From the NCBI GenBank assembly GCA_004020645.1, contig SAQL01000026.1, positions 1 through 64,000 of the forward strand: DNA of 64,000 nt, in the 5' to 3' direction. Shown here piece after piece: positions 43,620 to 52,544 of the stretch. Position 1 is the stretch's first letter. The number at the start of each line of letters is the position of its first letter. This DNA is from Mesorhizobium sp. (GTDB lineage Bacteria; Pseudomonadota; Alphaproteobacteria; Rhizobiales; Rhizobiaceae). The translations under genes and the position numbers were made by a program. Below the pieces are notes generated by a model. The model saw nothing but the letters and a program-made list of their open reading frames with translations, was not told the DNA's origin and made no database searches.

Positions 43620-44564
43620 ATGAACGACATCACGACCAGGCGCGCGCTTCTGCTCGTCAATCCAAAGGCGCGACGCGGGCAGGAATCTATCGCACCGGTC
43701 GTCGAACGGCTGGAAGCCGGTGGGCTCCGCGTCAGCGTCGAGACGTTTGAGGCGCTGCCCGAGATAGCACGCGATATCGTACGCCTTCGCCATAGGGCCG
43801 ATCTTGTGATCGTGTGCGGCGGCGATGGCTCGGTGTCCTCAGCGGCGGTCGCGGCCATGGAAAGCGGGCTGCCGATGGGCATTATTCCAATGGGGACGGC
43901 GAACGATCTGGCACGCACCCTCGAAATACCGTTGGATTTGCTGAAGGCCGCCGACGTGATCGTAGAGGGCGGAAGGCGTCTGATCGATGTCGGGACCGTC
44001 AATGGTCACGCTTTCTTCAATGTTGCGAGCATCGGCCTCAGCACCGACCTTGCCCAAGGTCTCGACCCGGCACTGAAGAAACGTTTCGGCAGGTTTGGCT
44101 ATGCCTTGGCGGCCATGAAAGTGTTGACCAAGGCCCGCCACTTCGAAGCAAGGATTACCGAAAAGGGCGTAGCGACCGAAGTCGAAACCTACCAGATAGC
44201 AGTCGGCAACGGCCGGCACTATGGCGGCGGCAACGTCGTTGAGGAGACGGCAGAGATCGATGACGGCCATCTCGACCTGTACAGCCTGGAAATGACGAAC
44301 CTCTGGAAGATGGCGCTCTTGCTGCGCTCGTTCCGCTCAGGCACGCACGGCGCCTGGAGCGAGGTTCGGACGGCCAGATGCGTCGAGTTCGACATTGAGA
44401 CGAAAAGGCCGATGCCGGTGAACACCGATGGTGAGATCGTCACCTCGACCCCGGCGCATTTCAAGGTCCACCCGAAGGCGATTTCGGTGTTCGCGCCTGC
44501 CGCCGCGCGCATGCAGCCCCGCACAAAGGTGCTTGGGGATGCGGTCGGCGCAAACAGCGGCTAG
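43620..44564 (+). CDS. Diacylglycerol kinase-family lipid kinase (YegS/DagK-like)
   Basis: Phosphorylates a lipid such as diacylglycerol or sphingosine-like substrate. N-terminal ALLLVNPKARRG, nucleotide-binding VIVCGGDGSVSSAAVA (about residue 62, the GGDGT motif with Ser), GIIPMGTANDLART, and the C-terminal MPVNTDGEIVTSTP (D-G-E motif). ATG 43620 chosen as the start of the conserved region; the frame extends to 43521. 314 residues, normal. Stands alone, 137 bases after livM. Confidence 0.85.
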   Translation: MNDITTRRALLLVNPKARRGQESIAPVVERLEAGGLRVSVETFEALPEIARDIVRLRHRADLVIVCGGDGSVSSAAVAAMESGLPMGIIPMGTANDLARTLEIPLDLLKAADVIVEGGRRLIDVGTVNGHAFFNVASIGLSTDLAQGLDPALKKRFGRFGYALAAMKVLTKARHFEARITEKGVATEVETYQIAVGNGRHYGGGNVVEETAEIDDGHLDLYSLEMTNLWKMALLLRSFRSGTHGAWSEVRTARCVEFDIETKRPMPVNTDGEIVTSTPAHFKVHPKAISVFAPAAARMQPRTKVLGDAVGANSG

Positions 44565-44697
44565 ACTGGCCACCAAGCGCGCGTCGAACAAACCCAACCG
44601 CCCGCGGTCATCTCTCGATCAGGAGTCGGCGCCTTCTGGAAAAACGACGCGGGCTGATCGGCAACAGCAAAACACAGCCTTCCGGACACGTCTTTGA

Positions 44698-45216
44698 TCA
44701 TTGCTTGAGGAACGCGCCCGTGTAGGTCTGGCCGGCAAGCCTAACAGTTCCGGCCAGGGTTCTGTCGGGCCGCATGACAAAACTGAGGTCTGCGCCATTC
44801 GGCAGGCGCTCAAGCTTCAATGTCGTCCCCACAATTCTTCCAACGCCGGCGGCCTCTCCCGGATGGTTGTCGCCCAGAGTTCCCCAAGCATAGGTAACCG
44901 TCACCTTGCCATTGGAAGAAATCGTCTGAACAGCAAGTTTGGCGTCATACATCCCATCCAATCGTCCGGCCCATAGACCTGAAAAAACAGCATATTTTGT
45001 CGGAACGGTCTTGTCAGGGGGAGTGATCGCCACGGATTGATCCAAAGTTGCCGAGCCGGGGGGAACAGCGGCAGGATCCGAGGCGGGTTGGGCAGGAATG
45101 GGTCCAGGTTCTAACGCAGGTTCGAGAGTGGGTCGCGGCGTTTCAGGAGCCGATTGGCACGCGGTTGTGGCAAGCGCCGCGAAGCCAAGCATTGCGTTGC
45201 ACATTCGGCGTGCCAT
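44698..45216 (-). CDS. Small putative lipoprotein, unknown function
   Basis: 172 residues. A hydrophobic N-terminus ends in ALATTACQS, a degenerate lipobox with Cys near residue 20, then a proline/alanine-rich linker (PETPRPTLEPALEPGP) and a compact beta-type domain (FSGLWAGRLDGMYDAKL, ending TYTGAFLKQ). Family not recognised. Located between the lipid kinase and the iron importer, transcribed leftward on its own. Confidence 0.6.
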   Translation of the reverse strand: MARRMCNAMLGFAALATTACQSAPETPRPTLEPALEPGPIPAQPASDPAAVPPGSATLDQSVAITPPDKTVPTKYAVFSGLWAGRLDGMYDAKLAVQTISSNGKVTVTYAWGTLGDNHPGEAAGVGRIVGTTLKLERLPNGADLSFVMRPDRTLAGTVRLAGQTYTGAFLKQ

Positions 45217-45464
45217 CTTCTGGTGCCCCGGCCATCTCTAGATCTAGCGCAGGCTAACCTTATCGCGCGTTTTCACGACCTCTGTCTACCCAAGGTGTCT
45301 CGTACGACAGCGGCTCGTCGAAGGACGTGCAGCGGTCGTGAGCGAACGCCTCCATTCGTCGCCCAAGTAGCCACCAATGGCGACGGAAAATGTCTTTAGT
45401 TCAAATATTTACGACAGAATTTTCGATCTATTTTCTAGGTTCTTGGCTTCCGACCACCGACGCT

Positions 45465-46251
45465 TTAAGCTGCTATCGATGCAGTCGCTGCCGTTTCGGC
45501 CGCGACGCCGTCCACCATGACATGACCGATGCCCCGCGAACAGCGCTCGATCCTCGCCTCGACGCGGTATACATCACGCAAAAGCGCCGGGGGTGACAAC
45601 CTCTTCCGGCGTGCCGCAGGCGATCATCCGCCCCTCGGCGAGGACGATGCATTTGTCGGCAAAGCGCAGGGCCTGATTGAGGTCGTGAATTGCGATCAGC
45701 ACAGCGATCCCGTGCTTGCGCGCAAGCCCGCACACGAAGCTCAGCACCTCGACCTGCCGGTGCAAGTCAAGCGCGGACGTCGGCTCGTCCATCAGCAGGA
45801 TTTCAGGTTCACGGGCGAGGATCTGGGCGATGCTTACCATCTGCCTTTGTCCGCCGCTCAGTTCGCCGACATTGCGAAAGGCAATATCCGAAATGCTGAG
45901 CGCGGCCAGGATGCCGTCTATGAGTGCGAGGTCGCCATCGCCGACCGACCAGGCCGAGCCCTGCTTACGGGCGAGCAGGATCGATTCATAGACGGTCAGC
46001 ACCGCGTTGGCTGCCGTATCCTGCGGCATATAGCAGATGCCCTCAGGTCCCTTCGCCGCCCCCTCGAGGCAGACACGCCCCGGGCCCTTTAAGAGTCCAG
46101 CGATGCGCTTGAACAGCGTCGACTTGCCCGCTGCGTTGGGCCCGATAACGGCGACTACTTCGCCACCCCGAAAAATGGGAGTTGAAACGTCCGAAAGGGC
46201 GAGCCGCGTCCCGTGGAAGGCTCCGAGACCATCGAGCCTGATCGTTACCAT
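45465..46251 (-). pseudogene. Fe-siderophore-type ABC ATPase (FecE-like), frameshifted near the 3' end
   Basis: ATPase of the importer encoded upstream. Walker A GPNAAGKSTLFKRIAG (Ala replaces the usual Gly before GKS), signature ELSGGQRQMVSIAQIL, Walker B ILLMDEPTSALDL, switch IAIHDLNQAL. Starting at ATG 46251, the frame stops at 45574 after TPGAFA, but skipping one base in the five-G run at 45589-45593 restores VTPALLRDVYRVEARIE and a natural end at 45465. All catalytic motifs precede the shift, so the shortened product (225 aa) may still work. Either a recent mutation or a homopolymer sequencing error. Confidence 0.75.
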
Positions 46252-47312
46252 GAGCGCCTCACATTCGAGAGGATCAGCGAGATGAAGAAGGGAATGCCGA
46301 CAAGCGAGGTGACGATGCCGATCGGGAAGATCGTGCCTGGAATGAGCGACTTGCTGGCAACCGAACTCGCCGACAGGATGAGTGCCCCCGAAAGCGCCGA
46401 GGCGGGCAGGAAGAAGCGTTGATCTTCCCCGATCAGCATGCGGGCGATGTGCGGACCGACCAGCCCGATGAAGCCGATCGTGCCGACGAAGGCGACGGGA
46501 ATGGCAGCAAGCAGGCTCACCATCATCATGGTTTCGAGCCTGAGGCGCGCGACCTTGACGCCGAAGCTCGCGGCCTTGTCTTCGCCTAACCGCAGCGCCG
46601 TCAGCGCCCAGGCGCGGCGCGCGAATATCGGCAGCGTTGCGAGAAGGATGAGGCTGGTGATGATGAGCTTGGGCCAAGTGGCCTTGGTGAGGCTTCCCAT
46701 GGTCCAGAACACGACCGCTGCGAGCGCCTGCTCTGAGGAAAGATACTGGACGAGCGCCAGCAGCGCATTGAAGGTGAATACGAGCGCGATGCCGAGCAGC
46801 ACGATGGTTTCGACCGTCACGCCGCGCTTGAGGCTCAGCAGGTGGATGACGAACGCGGTCAGCATCGCCACCACGAAGGCGTTGAGCGGCACGACATATT
46901 CGATCGCGGCCGGGATGAGCGCGACGCCGAAGGCGAGCGCGAGTGCTGCGCCAAAGCTGGCCGCCGCCGAAATGCCGAGCGTGAACGGGCTGGCGAGCGG
47001 ATTGTTGAGGATGGTCTGCATCTGCGCACCAGCGATCGACAGTGCCGCGCCGACGACCACGGCCATAAGCGCGATGGGAAGCCGGATTTCCCACAGCACG
47101 ACGCGCACCTGAAGGGGCACGCTGGCGGGAGAAACCAGCGCGAGCACAACCTGGCCGAGGCTGTAACTGGCAGGGCCGAGCGCGAGGTCGATGCAAAGGC
47201 TCATGAGCAGCGCCAGGGCGAGCCCTGCGAGGATGAGCTGCTTGCGCAGGACGAGGGCGCGGTAGAGGCCGCGCCCTTCTTTGGCCGACAGTGCCGCGGG
47301 TTCACTGCTCAT
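46245..47312 (-). CDS. Fe-siderophore-type ABC permease (FecCD family)
   Basis: Inner-membrane subunit with about nine helices, 355 residues. Family segments: SLCIDLALGPASYSLGQV, RLPIALMAVVVGAALSIAGA (the typical RLPR-type region), NPLASPFTLGISAAASFG, TIGFIGLVGPHIARML and FPIGIVTSLVGIPFFI at the end. It overlaps the receptor gene by 11 bases and the ATPase gene by 7, so all three are coupled. Confidence 0.88.
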   Translation of the reverse strand: MSSEPAALSAKEGRGLYRALVLRKQLILAGLALALLMSLCIDLALGPASYSLGQVVLALVSPASVPLQVRVVLWEIRLPIALMAVVVGAALSIAGAQMQTILNNPLASPFTLGISAAASFGAALALAFGVALIPAAIEYVVPLNAFVVAMLTAFVIHLLSLKRGVTVETIVLLGIALVFTFNALLALVQYLSSEQALAAVVFWTMGSLTKATWPKLIITSLILLATLPIFARRAWALTALRLGEDKAASFGVKVARLRLETMMMVSLLAAIPVAFVGTIGFIGLVGPHIARMLIGEDQRFFLPASALSGALILSASSVASKSLIPGTIFPIGIVTSLVGIPFFISLILSNVRRSW

Positions 47313-48432
47313 CGGAGAGCGAGACCCAATGGCCAGGCCTGTATTCGACCGGCAGGAACTTCTCGTGCAACTCCTTGAAGGTGGCCTCGGCGTCCAGATC
47401 GGCGAACAGGTCGGGGTGCAGCCACTTGGCCATCTGCTGGATGGCGACGAACTGATAGGGGCTGTTGTAGAACTGGTGCCAGATGGCGTGGACCCGACCT
47501 TTCTCCACCGCCTTGATGCCGGTGAGGGCGGGCCGCTCAGTTAGGCCATTGAGTTTCTTCAGTGCTGCCGCTTCGTCCGCGCCGGGACCGACGCCGACCC
47601 ATTTGCCGCCCGGTACATAGGCCTCCCAGTTACCGCCCGTGACAATCACCTGGTCGGGATCGCTTGCGATGATTTGTTCGGGATTGAGCGCGCCAAAAGT
47701 GCCCGGGATCAGATCCGCCGCGATATTGCGGCCACCGGCCATCTCGACGAACTTGCCGAAATTGTCATTGCCGAAGCTCATGCAGCAATCGTCGGAATAG
47801 CCGCCGGCGCGCTCGATAAACACGGTCGGGCGCTTTGGATCCCTCTCTGCGATCACCTCGGTGACGCGCGCGATCTGGGCGGCGCGGTAGGCGATGAACG
47901 CCTCGGCCCGTTCTTCCTGGCCAAAGAGCTTGCCGATGAGACGCATGCTCGGCTCGGTGTTGGTGAAGGGATGCTCGCGGAAATCGACATAGACCACCGG
48001 AATGCCGACGGCGGCGAGCTTTTCGATATATTGCGCGTCCTCCGTCGCCTGCTTGGACTCGATGTTCATGATCATCACGTCCGGCTGAAGCGCGATGGCC
48101 TGCTCGATGTCGAAGGTGCCGTCCTTGAAACCGCCGAAGGTCGGTATCGCCGCCATCGAGGGGAATTTATCCAGATAGACGGCGTAATTGTCGGGATCGG
48201 CCTGGGAGAAATCCTCGCGCCAGCCAACGATTCGCTTGAAGGGGTTGTCGGTATCGAGCGCCGCGATCAGGTAGATTTGCCGGCCTTCGCCGAGGATGAC
48301 TTTCTCGACCGGCGTCTTCACCTCGACCTTGCGGCCGCTAATGTCGGTGACGGTTTCGGCGCGCGCGCCGTGGGTTAGCGGCATGGAGGCCGCGAGGGCG
48401 ACCGCGGCCGCAAATATCGATTTCAAAATCAT
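47302..48432 (-). CDS. Fe-siderophore-type substrate-binding protein
   Basis: Periplasmic receptor for an iron chelate or other metal complex. Signal peptide at residues 1-25 (AAAVALAASMPLTHGARA). Type III binding-protein segments: EKVILGEGRQIYLIAAL, QPDVMIMNIES, NPEQIIASDPDQVIVTGGN. An unusual DDCCMSFGNDNFG near residue 215 puts two adjacent cysteines in the binding lobe. ATG 48432; 376 residues. First gene of the leftward operon, divergent from a methyltransferase. Confidence 0.85.
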   Translation of the reverse strand: MILKSIFAAAVALAASMPLTHGARAETVTDISGRKVEVKTPVEKVILGEGRQIYLIAALDTDNPFKRIVGWREDFSQADPDNYAVYLDKFPSMAAIPTFGGFKDGTFDIEQAIALQPDVMIMNIESKQATEDAQYIEKLAAVGIPVVYVDFREHPFTNTEPSMRLIGKLFGQEERAEAFIAYRAAQIARVTEVIAERDPKRPTVFIERAGGYSDDCCMSFGNDNFGKFVEMAGGRNIAADLIPGTFGALNPEQIIASDPDQVIVTGGNWEAYVPGGKWVGVGPGADEAAALKKLNGLTERPALTGIKAVEKGRVHAIWHQFYNSPYQFVAIQQMAKWLHPDLFADLDAEATFKELHEKFLPVEYRPGHWVSLSDEQ

Positions 48433-48547
48433 TGTGCTCTCGCAATTCAGTTTACCGGCCCGGCTTTATAAAACATGAATTGTGTAATCAAGAATTATCT
48501 TTTAGAGCAATTCCAATGTACCGGTTTTGGGGAGAGCGTTTCGGGCA

Positions 48548-49336
48548 ATGATAGCTCACGCAAACTATTCGCTGCGCGACGAAATTCGGGACTATTGGTC
48601 CGATCGCGCCGAGACGTTCGACCTGCAGGTGGGTCACGAGATTTTTTCCGAGCGAGAGCGCGCTGCCTGGCATGCGCTCATAACCAGGCACCTTGGGCCA
48701 GGCGCCGGGCGAGCGGCTCTGGATCTCGCCTGTGGGACAGCCGTTATTTCGCATCTGATGCACGATCTAGGCTTTGCGGTGACAGGCCTCGACTGGTCGG
48801 AAGCCATGCTCGCGAAGGCGCGCGCCAAGGCACAAAAACGCGGCGCCGATATCCGCTTCATCGTGAGGGATGCCGAACGCACGCTCGAGGACAAGGCGAG
48901 CTACGATGTCATCGTCACCCGTCACCTGGTCTGGACGCTGCTGGATCCGAAGGCGGCCTTTGCCGAATGGTTCTCGCTGCTGAAGCCCGGCGGCAGGCTG
49001 CTGGTCATCGACGGCGATTTTGTCAGCCGCAACTGGGCGATGGGTTTGCGGGAAATTTGGGAGAAGCTCACGACCGGCAAGTCCCGGGTCTCGGACAATG
49101 ACGGCGCCTCCATGGCCAGACGCCACCAGAGCATTCTTGCCCGTGTCTATTTCTCGGGCGGCGCACGGGCGGAAGAGATAGTTCGCTTGCTGGCCGAAGC
49201 CGGGTTCGATCAGCCGGTCGTCGACTGGAAACTGGGCGCGATCCATCGCGCTCAGGCTCGACAGATGAGTTGGCCCAAGGCGCTCGAACGCGCCACTCAA
49301 CTTCGCTTCGCGATCTGCGCGACAAAGCCGCAGTAA
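48548..49336 (+). CDS. Class I SAM-dependent methyltransferase
   Basis: Methyltransf_11-type: motif I ALDLACGTAVISHLMHDLG (about residue 47), VTGLDWSEAMLAKARAKA, YDVIVTRHLVWTLLDP, LLKPGGRLLVIDGDF. ATG 48548 is chosen; GGGGAGAG lies 12 bases upstream, rather far, and a TTG at 48527 is possible. 262 residues. Divergent from the siderophore-type importer with a shared promoter region, suggesting a role in metallophore modification, which is inference. Confidence 0.8.
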   Translation: MIAHANYSLRDEIRDYWSDRAETFDLQVGHEIFSERERAAWHALITRHLGPGAGRAALDLACGTAVISHLMHDLGFAVTGLDWSEAMLAKARAKAQKRGADIRFIVRDAERTLEDKASYDVIVTRHLVWTLLDPKAAFAEWFSLLKPGGRLLVIDGDFVSRNWAMGLREIWEKLTTGKSRVSDNDGASMARRHQSILARVYFSGGARAEEIVRLLAEAGFDQPVVDWKLGAIHRAQARQMSWPKALERATQLRFAICATKPQ

Positions 49337-49384
49337 ACTGCATCTGAGTTAACGCAGACCGACAACTATTCGCGCCACCGCGGA

Positions 49385-51040
49385 TTATTTCTCCGGGCTG
49401 GCGTCCTGCAAGATCATTTCCGATGCCTTCTCCGCGATCATCACCACTGGAGAGTTGGTGTTGCCGGAAACGATCGTCGGCATAATTGAAGCGTCGACGA
49501 CGCGCAGGCCAGAAATGCCGTGCACCCGCAGCCGGCCGTCGACCACTGCCGTCGAGCCTGCGCCCATCTTGCAGGTGCCGACCGGGTGGAAAATCGTCGT
49601 GCCGATATCGCCGGCCTTGCGGACGAGATCTTCGTCGCTTTCATAGTGTGCACCGGGCAGCATTTCCTCAGGCGCGAAACGGGCAACGGCGCGCGCCTTC
49701 ATCAAGCGGCGGACGTGGCGGAGCGATGCTACAGCCACGGTCCTGTCTCCTTCGGTAGACAAATAGTTCGGCCGGATCTTCGGAGCCGCCTGCGGATCGG
49801 GCGCGCCTATGTGAACGGTGCCGCGGCTTTCCGGTCTGAGGTTGCAGACCGAAACCGTGACCGCGGGGAAGCGATGCAGCGGCTCGCCCAGCCGGTCAGT
49901 GCTCAACGGCTGGACATGATATTCGAGATCGGGCGTCTCCAGGCGTGGGTCGCTTCTGGCGAAGATACCTAATTGGCTCGGCGCCATCGATAGCGGTCCG
50001 CTGCGACGGATGGCATATTCGATGCCCATGGCCGCGCGGCTGAACAGATTGTGGTAGCGCTGGTTTAGCGTCGAGGCATTGGCGACCTTGAAGACCGTGC
50101 GGATTTGCAGATGATCCTGCAGGTTCTCGCCGACGCCTTCCAGCGCGTGGCGAACCGGGATTCCTGCTTCGCCAAGCACGTCGGGCCGGCCGACGCCGGA
50201 TAGCTCGAGCAGCTTCGGCGAATTGATCGCGCCAGCGGCAAGGATCGTCTCGCCTGCCCGTGCACGATGCAGTTGGCCGCCCATGCGGAAGGCAATGCCA
50301 GTGACACTAGCTCCGTCGAAATCCAGGGTCTCCGCCTCGGCGCCGGTAACGACGCGCAAGTTCGGCCGCCGGAGCACGCTCCGCAGGAACGCTTTCGAGG
50401 TATTCCAGCGCACGCCCTTCCTCTGGTTGACCTCGAAATAGCCCGACCCTTCGTTGGTCCCGCCGTTGAAATCCTCCGTCCGGGGGATGCCGAGTTCCTC
50501 GGCAGCATCGCGGAACGCATCCAGGATCGGCCAGGACAGGCGCTGGCGCTCGACGCGCCATTCGCCACCGGCGCCATGAAGGTCGTTGGCGCCACCAAAA
50601 TGGTCTTCGGACTTGCGGAAATATGGAAGCACGTCATCCCAGCCCCAACCGAGATTTCCGGCTTGCCGCCAGCCATCATAGTCGGCCGCCTGGCCGCGCA
50701 TGTAGATCATGCCGTTGATCGATGAGCAGCCGCCCAGAAGCTTGCCGCGCGGATAGTTGAGCGCACGACCGTTCAGCCCGGGCTCCGGCTCGGTCTTCAT
50801 CAGCCAATCCGTGCGCGGGTTGCCCATGCAGTAGAGATAGCCGATGGGAATGTTGACCCAGTGATAGCGGTCGCTGCCGCCGGCTTCCAGAAGCAGCACG
50901 CGCGTGCCTGGATTGGCCGACAGTCTGTTGGCCAGCACGCAGCCGGCCGAACCTGCGCCGACGATGATGAAGTCGTATCGTCCAAAATCGGCAGCGGTCT
51001 GTGTCAATTGGACGTCCGTTCGCTTGCCATCCTGTCCCAT
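49385..51040 (-). CDS. GMC-family FAD oxidoreductase (choline/alcohol dehydrogenase-like)
   Basis: FAD-dependent oxidation of an alcohol. FAD-binding YDFIIVGAGSAGCVLANRL, GMC signature 1 LLGGCSSINGMIYMRGQ, signature 2 GAINSPKLLELSGVG, and the C-terminal active-site pair in FHPVGTCKMG (His) and VSGNTNSPVV (Asn). 551 residues from ATG 51040, overlapping the FGGY kinase end by 37 bases; a shorter start is possible. Last gene of the polyol operon. BetA is the closest name, but the neighbours suggest a sugar alcohol rather than choline. Confidence 0.85.
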   Translation of the reverse strand: MGQDGKRTDVQLTQTAADFGRYDFIIVGAGSAGCVLANRLSANPGTRVLLLEAGGSDRYHWVNIPIGYLYCMGNPRTDWLMKTEPEPGLNGRALNYPRGKLLGGCSSINGMIYMRGQAADYDGWRQAGNLGWGWDDVLPYFRKSEDHFGGANDLHGAGGEWRVERQRLSWPILDAFRDAAEELGIPRTEDFNGGTNEGSGYFEVNQRKGVRWNTSKAFLRSVLRRPNLRVVTGAEAETLDFDGASVTGIAFRMGGQLHRARAGETILAAGAINSPKLLELSGVGRPDVLGEAGIPVRHALEGVGENLQDHLQIRTVFKVANASTLNQRYHNLFSRAAMGIEYAIRRSGPLSMAPSQLGIFARSDPRLETPDLEYHVQPLSTDRLGEPLHRFPAVTVSVCNLRPESRGTVHIGAPDPQAAPKIRPNYLSTEGDRTVAVASLRHVRRLMKARAVARFAPEEMLPGAHYESDEDLVRKAGDIGTTIFHPVGTCKMGAGSTAVVDGRLRVHGISGLRVVDASIMPTIVSGNTNSPVVMIAEKASEMILQDASPEK

Positions 51041-52519
51041 AGCGGACCCATGGCCTGGTTGATCTCACCATACAGACGATAGCGCTGCTCATAGACCGGT
51101 GCCATCGCGCTATTGGGCTGGTAGCAGCGGTCGGGCGCGGTCATCGCGGCGGCGCCCGCAGAAAAATCGGTAAACAAGCCGACGCCTGTCCCGGCTGCAA
51201 TTGCAGCTCCCAGCGCCCCCGTCTCGCGGCTGCGCGCCACGGTCACCGGCACGTCAAGCACATCCGCAAATATCTGCGGCCAGATGGCGCTGCGCGAGCC
51301 GCCGCCCGAAAGAACCGCCTGGCTGACGGTCGCTCACCGCTCGGCGCAGCGTCTCGACATGCCGCCGGTGCTCGAACACGACGCCCTCGAAAAGTGCGCG
51401 CAGCATATGCGCCCGCGTGTGCCAGCCGGCGATGCCGTAGAAACCTGCACGCGCCTTGCCATTCTGCTGCGAGCCGTAAAGGAAGGGGTGGTAGATCGGC
51501 ATATCTCCCGCGGGATCGACGGAAGCAACAAGCTCGCTGCAGATTTCGAATGGCGATGCGCCTGCCGGCGGGGCGTGCTCGAAGAACTCACGGACGATCC
51601 ATTCGAGATTTGCGGCCGACGTGGCGCTCGATTCGATGGCGAGGTAGCGCACCGGATCGAACGTCGACAGCATGAAGATCGACGGATCGCGGATCGGCTC
51701 TTCTGTGATGACCTGGTTGATGCTCCAGGTGCCGGCAATGATCGAGGCGGCGCCGGTGCTGGTGACGCCTGAACCGATGGCGCTGGCGACGACATCGAAC
51801 AGGCCCGCCACCACAGGCGTGCCCGCAAGAAGGCCGGTGGCATCGGCGACATCGCGCGTGACATGGCCGGCGATGTCGGAAGCCTCCAGCACGTTCGGCA
51901 GCAGTTCCATGCAATCGTCGAGACCATAGGCTGCCAGCAACTCACGCTCGTAGCATCGGCCGGGCATGTGCAAAAGCCCGCAGCCCGACATATCCGAGGT
52001 CTCGGTCGAGCGCGCGCCGGTTAGGCGGTTGACAACAAAATCCTTGCACAGGAAGACGGTGCCTATTCGGGCAAAGAGCGCCGGGTCATGGCGCCTGAGC
52101 CACGCCAGCAGAGTCGGCGTCTGCGCCGCCCAGGGCCGTTGCAGGCAGTGGACATAGGTCCGGTCGCCAACGCCTGTGGCCGCCCATTCGCTGACGATGC
52201 CGATACCGCGCGTGTCGAGCGACTGGATGCCGAGCAGCGGGTCGCCGCCGCGGTCCAGCGCGTAGAACCCGTTGCCGTGGCCGGCGCAGCCGATCGCCGC
52301 GATGTCGCGGGGGTCGATGCCCGACTGGTCGAGGCACTGGCGGATGACCTCGACGACGTTGCGCCATAATTCGCCGAGGTCCCGCTCGACATGGCCGGGC
52401 TTTGGCATGCAGGAGCGGCCGTCCCGGGCGGCGAGCGCGAGTTCGCGACCGGCGGTGTCGAAGATGATGGACTTGATGACGGTATTGCCCGCATCAAGAC
52501 CAAGAATGTGTCGCTGCAT
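51004..52519 (-). pseudogene. FGGY carbohydrate kinase (LyxK-like), broken by a 4-base duplication
   Basis: Should phosphorylate a ketose or polyol. ATG 52519 follows GGGAGGAGC. The N-terminal ATPase lobe is intact (ILGLDAGNTVIKSIIFD, AIGCAGHGNGFYALD), as are VVAGLFDVVASAIGSG and FLYGSQQNGKARAGFYG, resembling L-xylulokinase LyxK. Around 51319-51325 the forward strand reads CTGGCTG, a 4-base tandem duplication that shifts the frame after VSDRQ; the first frame ends at 51254. Removing it joins AVLSGGGSRSAIWPQIFADV to the C-terminal ATP-binding part (RSRETGALGAAIAAGTG) ending at 51004. As read, no full kinase is made. Confidence 0.82.
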
Positions 52520-52544
52520 TGAAGCTCCTCCCAAGCTGCAAAGA

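Noticed and set aside
46252..47196. Long upstream extension of the FecE-like frame
   Set aside because: It overlaps the FecCD permease in another frame and is arginine/histidine rich; the ATPase domain begins at ATG 46251.
48476..48490. TGA-N9-TCA as a definite RirA box
   Set aside because: Spacing differs by one base from the consensus I recall and such short motifs occur by chance; kept only as a low-interest observation.
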